Source: Pseudomonadota bacterium
GTDB taxonomy: Bacteria > Pseudomonadota > Alphaproteobacteria > Reyranellales > Reyranellaceae
NCBI GenBank assembly: GCA_023436825.1
Contig: JAEZHS010000625.1
Coordinates: 1 to 6,846, forward strand
Length of the DNA stretch: 6,846 bases
Direction: 5' to 3'
The position numbers were made by a program, and so were the translations under genes. Positions 4,814 through 6,846 of this stretch are shown here, piece by piece. Each line of letters starts with the position of its first letter. The stretch's first letter is position 1. The notes below the pieces were generated by a model. The model was not told the DNA's origin and ran no database searches. It saw nothing but the letters and a program-made list of their open reading frames with translations.

Positions 4814-6160
4814 CTATGGAAAGGGGTCTGTAATCCTGGCCGTCCGATCGTGGACCAGGCGCCCGGCGGCGTAGGTGGCCTGCACCGCGCGGTCGTCGCC
4901 GAGCGTCATCTGGATGAAGAGCTGCTCGGCGAAGTCGCGGGCGAAGTTCATGCGGAAGTCGATCAGCGGGGTCGAGCGCATGTCGAGCACGACCAGGTCG
5001 GCCTCCATGCCCGGGGCGATGCTGCCGATGCGATCGTCGAGATACATCGCCCGCGCCGAGCCGCGCGTGGCGAGATACCAGGCGTGGCCGGCCGACAGGG
5101 CCTGCTGGTTGAGCTGGGCGGCCTTGTAGGCCTCGCCCAGCGTCGCGAGGATGGAGAACGCCGTGCCGGCGCCGCCGTCGGTGCCGATGCCGACCCGCAC
5201 CGGCCGCTCCGCCTCGAGAGCGCGCGCGAGGTTGAAGGCGCCGCTGCCCAGGAAGAAGTTCGAGGTCGGGCAGTGCGAGATGGCGGCGCCGCAATCGTGC
5301 AGACGCTGCAGCTCCGGCTCGCCGAGCCAGATGCCATGGCCGAACACGCCGCGTCGGCCGCAGAGCCCGTAATGGTCGTAGACGTCGAGATAGTGTCGCC
5401 GGTCGGGGAACAGTTCCTTGATCCAGTCGACCTCGGCCCGCGTCTCGGCGATATGCGTCTGCATCAGGCAGTCGGCGTGCTCGCGCCACAGTGCGCCGGC
5501 CATCGCCAGTTGCTCGGGTGAACTCGATCCGGCGTAGCGCGGCGTGATGGCGTAGAGCAACCGGCCGCGACCGTGCCATTTGGCGATCAGCGCCTTCGAC
5601 TGGTCGTAGCTCGACTGCGGCGTGTCGGTGAGCGCTTCGGGCGCGTTGCGGTCCATCATCGCCTTGCCGGCGGCGAGCCTCAAACCGAGCTTCTCGGCTT
5701 CCTCGAACAGCACGTCGACCGAATGCGGATGGACGGTGCAGTAGACGCAGCTCGTCGTGATGCCGTTGCGCAGGCTCTCGCGCAGGAAGGTGCGGGCGAC
5801 GGTGCGGGCGTATTCCTTGTCGGCGAATTTCAGCTCGGCAGGGAAGGTGTACTGGTTCAGCCAATCGAGCAGTTGCGCGCCGTAGGCCGCCATCATCGGC
5901 GTCTGCGGGAAATGCACATGGGTGTCGATGAAGCCCGCCGAGATCAGCGCATTCTTGCCGAAGTTACGGACCTCGATGCCGGGCGGCAGCTCGCTTGCCA
6001 CGCGGCTGGCCGGTCCGAAGTGCGTGATGCGGCCCTCGTCCATGGCGACGATGGCATCGGGCTCGTGGACCATCGTCTTGTCGAGGCCGTCGCGGAACGG
6101 GTCTCCAGTGAAGGTAAGGGCGGGGCCACGGATGGCGGCGCGGGTTGGCGTATCGGGCAT
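4814..6160 (-). CDS. guaD: Guanine deaminase (amidohydrolase family)
   Basis: Zinc-dependent hydrolase that converts guanine to xanthine and ammonia in purine salvage and breakdown. The 448 residues cover the whole family. The metal-binding motif is GFIDTHVHFPQ (H81, H83), followed by DRNAPEALTDT at 170-180 and ITPRYAGSSS at 205-214. MQTHIAETRAEV (H236), GHGIWLGEPE (H275), SHCPTSNFFLGSG at 295-307 and GIGTDGGAGTAFS (D328) follow, ending with IAPGMEADLVVLD, the usual return to the beta-sandwich. Two details differ from the forms I know: NAP where NCP is common, and TDGGAG where TDVGAG or TDVGGG is common. ATG 6160-6158 directly follows an in-frame TGA, so no longer start is possible, but its ribosome binding site is weak. 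It is transcribed divergently from the gene at 6263, and the following terminator lies about 190 bases beyond its stop. A related guanine-like or aminohydrolase substrate cannot be excluded, but the motif set is specific. Confidence 0.92.
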   Translation of the reverse strand: MPDTPTRAAIRGPALTFTGDPFRDGLDKTMVHEPDAIVAMDEGRITHFGPASRVASELPPGIEVRNFGKNALISAGFIDTHVHFPQTPMMAAYGAQLLDWLNQYTFPAELKFADKEYARTVARTFLRESLRNGITTSCVYCTVHPHSVDVLFEEAEKLGLRLAAGKAMMDRNAPEALTDTPQSSYDQSKALIAKWHGRGRLLYAITPRYAGSSSPEQLAMAGALWREHADCLMQTHIAETRAEVDWIKELFPDRRHYLDVYDHYGLCGRRGVFGHGIWLGEPELQRLHDCGAAISHCPTSNFFLGSGAFNLARALEAERPVRVGIGTDGGAGTAFSILATLGEAYKAAQLNQQALSAGHAWYLATRGSARAMYLDDRIGSIAPGMEADLVVLDMRSTPLIDFRMNFARDFAEQLFIQMTLGDDRAVQATYAAGRLVHDRTARITDPFP

Positions 6161-6262
6161 TCAGCCGCGACGTTGGCACCGAAAGTTTGTGTGGGAAAGC
6201 GGCAAGAGCATTGAACGGCCGTGCTACCTTCTCGGCATGTACTGGCAGCAGAGGCCGCGCCG
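6161..6262. promoter_or_regulatory. Divergent intergenic region between guaD and the PhyH-like gene
   Basis: These 102 bases separate two oppositely transcribed genes and should contain both promoters, but I see no convincing hexamer pair on either strand. A ten-codon frame, ATG 6237 to TGA 6266, encodes MYWQQRPRR and overlaps the TTG proposed to start the next gene. It is probably chance. Confidence 0.4.
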
Positions 6263-6846
6263 TTGAACCACCACCAACTGTTCAAGGATCGTCGCGATAT
6301 TCTTGCAGACCGGCCCGGGGCTTCATTCAAGAAGAGCACCCATCCCTCAGAAATCGCCGCTGCTCTCGATTCCCTGGGAGTCGTGATGCTGCGCGGCGCC
6401 CTGCCGTGGTGGATGCTGTCGAAGTCTCATCGGATCTTCAGGCGCTTCGTTGGCGATCTGGGCGGCAAGCCGCGGCTGCCAGTCTGGCATAGCGGCTTCG
6501 AGAACATCTTGGCGAAGGACGACTGGCCCGACACCAAGGGCGAAGATCGCGAAACGGACATCGGCAGCAAGCACATGCCGTGGGTCGTTCGCGACTACAA
6601 TCGTAGCCCGGCGGCGATGGTCATCCGCGCGCTGCTGAAGTCGTGGGCGTGGCCGGTCGTCGAGGAGCTGTGCAAGTCGACCGACATCGCCATCCTGCTC
6701 GGGGCGTGCGTGGCGAGGCACACGATAGGCAAGACCGGCGCCTTCCCGGCGATACAGGACGCGAGCTCGGTTGGCCGGGATATCCCTTTCGCGATCTGGA
6801 TTCCGTGTCATCGCATCGCCCTGGGGCGCAGTCCCGGGCTCGGTTT
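6263..6846 (+). CDS. PhyH-like (phytanoyl-CoA dioxygenase-type) protein, 3' end cut by window edge
   Basis: An uninterrupted frame of 194 codons runs off the right edge. The N-terminal segment ALDSLGVVMLRGALP at 33-47 matches the usual opening of PhyH-type Fe(II)/2-oxoglutarate oxygenases, where the chain commonly reads 'G.vvlrg.l'. The segment FPAIQDASSVGRDIP then IWIPCHRIALGRSPGL at 161-192 matches their core strand pattern, usually HQD...W(I/V)PL..C....PGL. Here I164 takes the place of the expected HxD histidine, so metal binding may be changed or the alignment may be off. I chose TTG 6263 because AGAGG lies eight bases upstream. An in-frame GTG at 6221 also fits the open frame, which is closed by a TGA at 6212, but has no ribosome binding site. 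No signal peptide is seen. The gene is real on codon use, while the function is a fold-level inference. Confidence 0.7.
   Translation, partial: MNHHQLFKDRRDILADRPGASFKKSTHPSEIAAALDSLGVVMLRGALPWWMLSKSHRIFRRFVGDLGGKPRLPVWHSGFENILAKDDWPDTKGEDRETDIGSKHMPWVVRDYNRSPAAMVIRALLKSWAWPVVEELCKSTDIAILLGACVARHTIGKTGAFPAIQDASSVGRDIPFAIWIPCHRIALGRSPGLG

Noticed and set aside
6347..6811. A 154-codon minus-strand frame opposite the PhyH-like gene.
   Set aside because: It is antisense to a frame that stays open to the window edge and shows PhyH-like strand patterns, and it has no recognisable motifs of its own.

Overview
The window is GC-rich chromosomal DNA that looks like an alphaproteobacterium, probably of the Hyphomicrobiales/Rhodospirillales type. 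The basis is strong G/C preference at third codon positions, the order uvrC-pgsA-moaD-moaE, a compact PhoH of the E. coli PhoH type, and a Tat-like exported protein. I cannot fix the genus from sequence alone. There is no tRNA, rRNA, insertion sequence, CRISPR array or prophage gene.

Layout from left to right. (1) 1-229, minus strand: the N-terminus of an exported protein with a twin-arginine-like leader and a Pro-rich linker, possibly SMP-30/gluconolactonase-like, cut by the window edge. (2) 312-3516, minus strand: a tight cluster read in the order uvrC, pgsA, moaD, moaE. The junctions are 13 nt, a 4-nt ATGA overlap and 1 nt, so translational coupling is likely. It joins DNA excision repair, phosphatidylglycerol synthesis and molybdopterin synthase. 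(3) 3517-3822: an AT-richer intergenic stretch that should hold the uvrC promoter. It also carries a perfect 10-bp inverted repeat just after phoH. (4) 3823-4548, minus strand: a PhoH-family ATPase with a good ribosome binding site. (5) 4549-4813: a non-coding leader upstream of phoH. It contains a 12-bp palindrome, an extended Shine-Dalgarno-like sequence, a small open frame with three consecutive prolines, and a strong intrinsic terminator that fires before phoH. (6) 4814-6160, minus strand: guanine deaminase, which converts guanine to xanthine. (7) 6263-6846, plus strand: the start of a divergently transcribed PhyH-like protein (putative Fe(II)/2-oxoglutarate oxygenase fold) in which the usual HxD metal motif appears altered. 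It runs off the right edge.

Most of the window is ordinary housekeeping and accessory metabolism. MoaD and MoaE complete molybdopterin, and the xanthine made by guanine deaminase is normally oxidised by a molybdenum enzyme. That is a loose metabolic link between separate transcription units, not evidence of co-regulation. The part most worth a second look is the phoH leader, which has the architecture expected of a transcription attenuator or a short terminated RNA.
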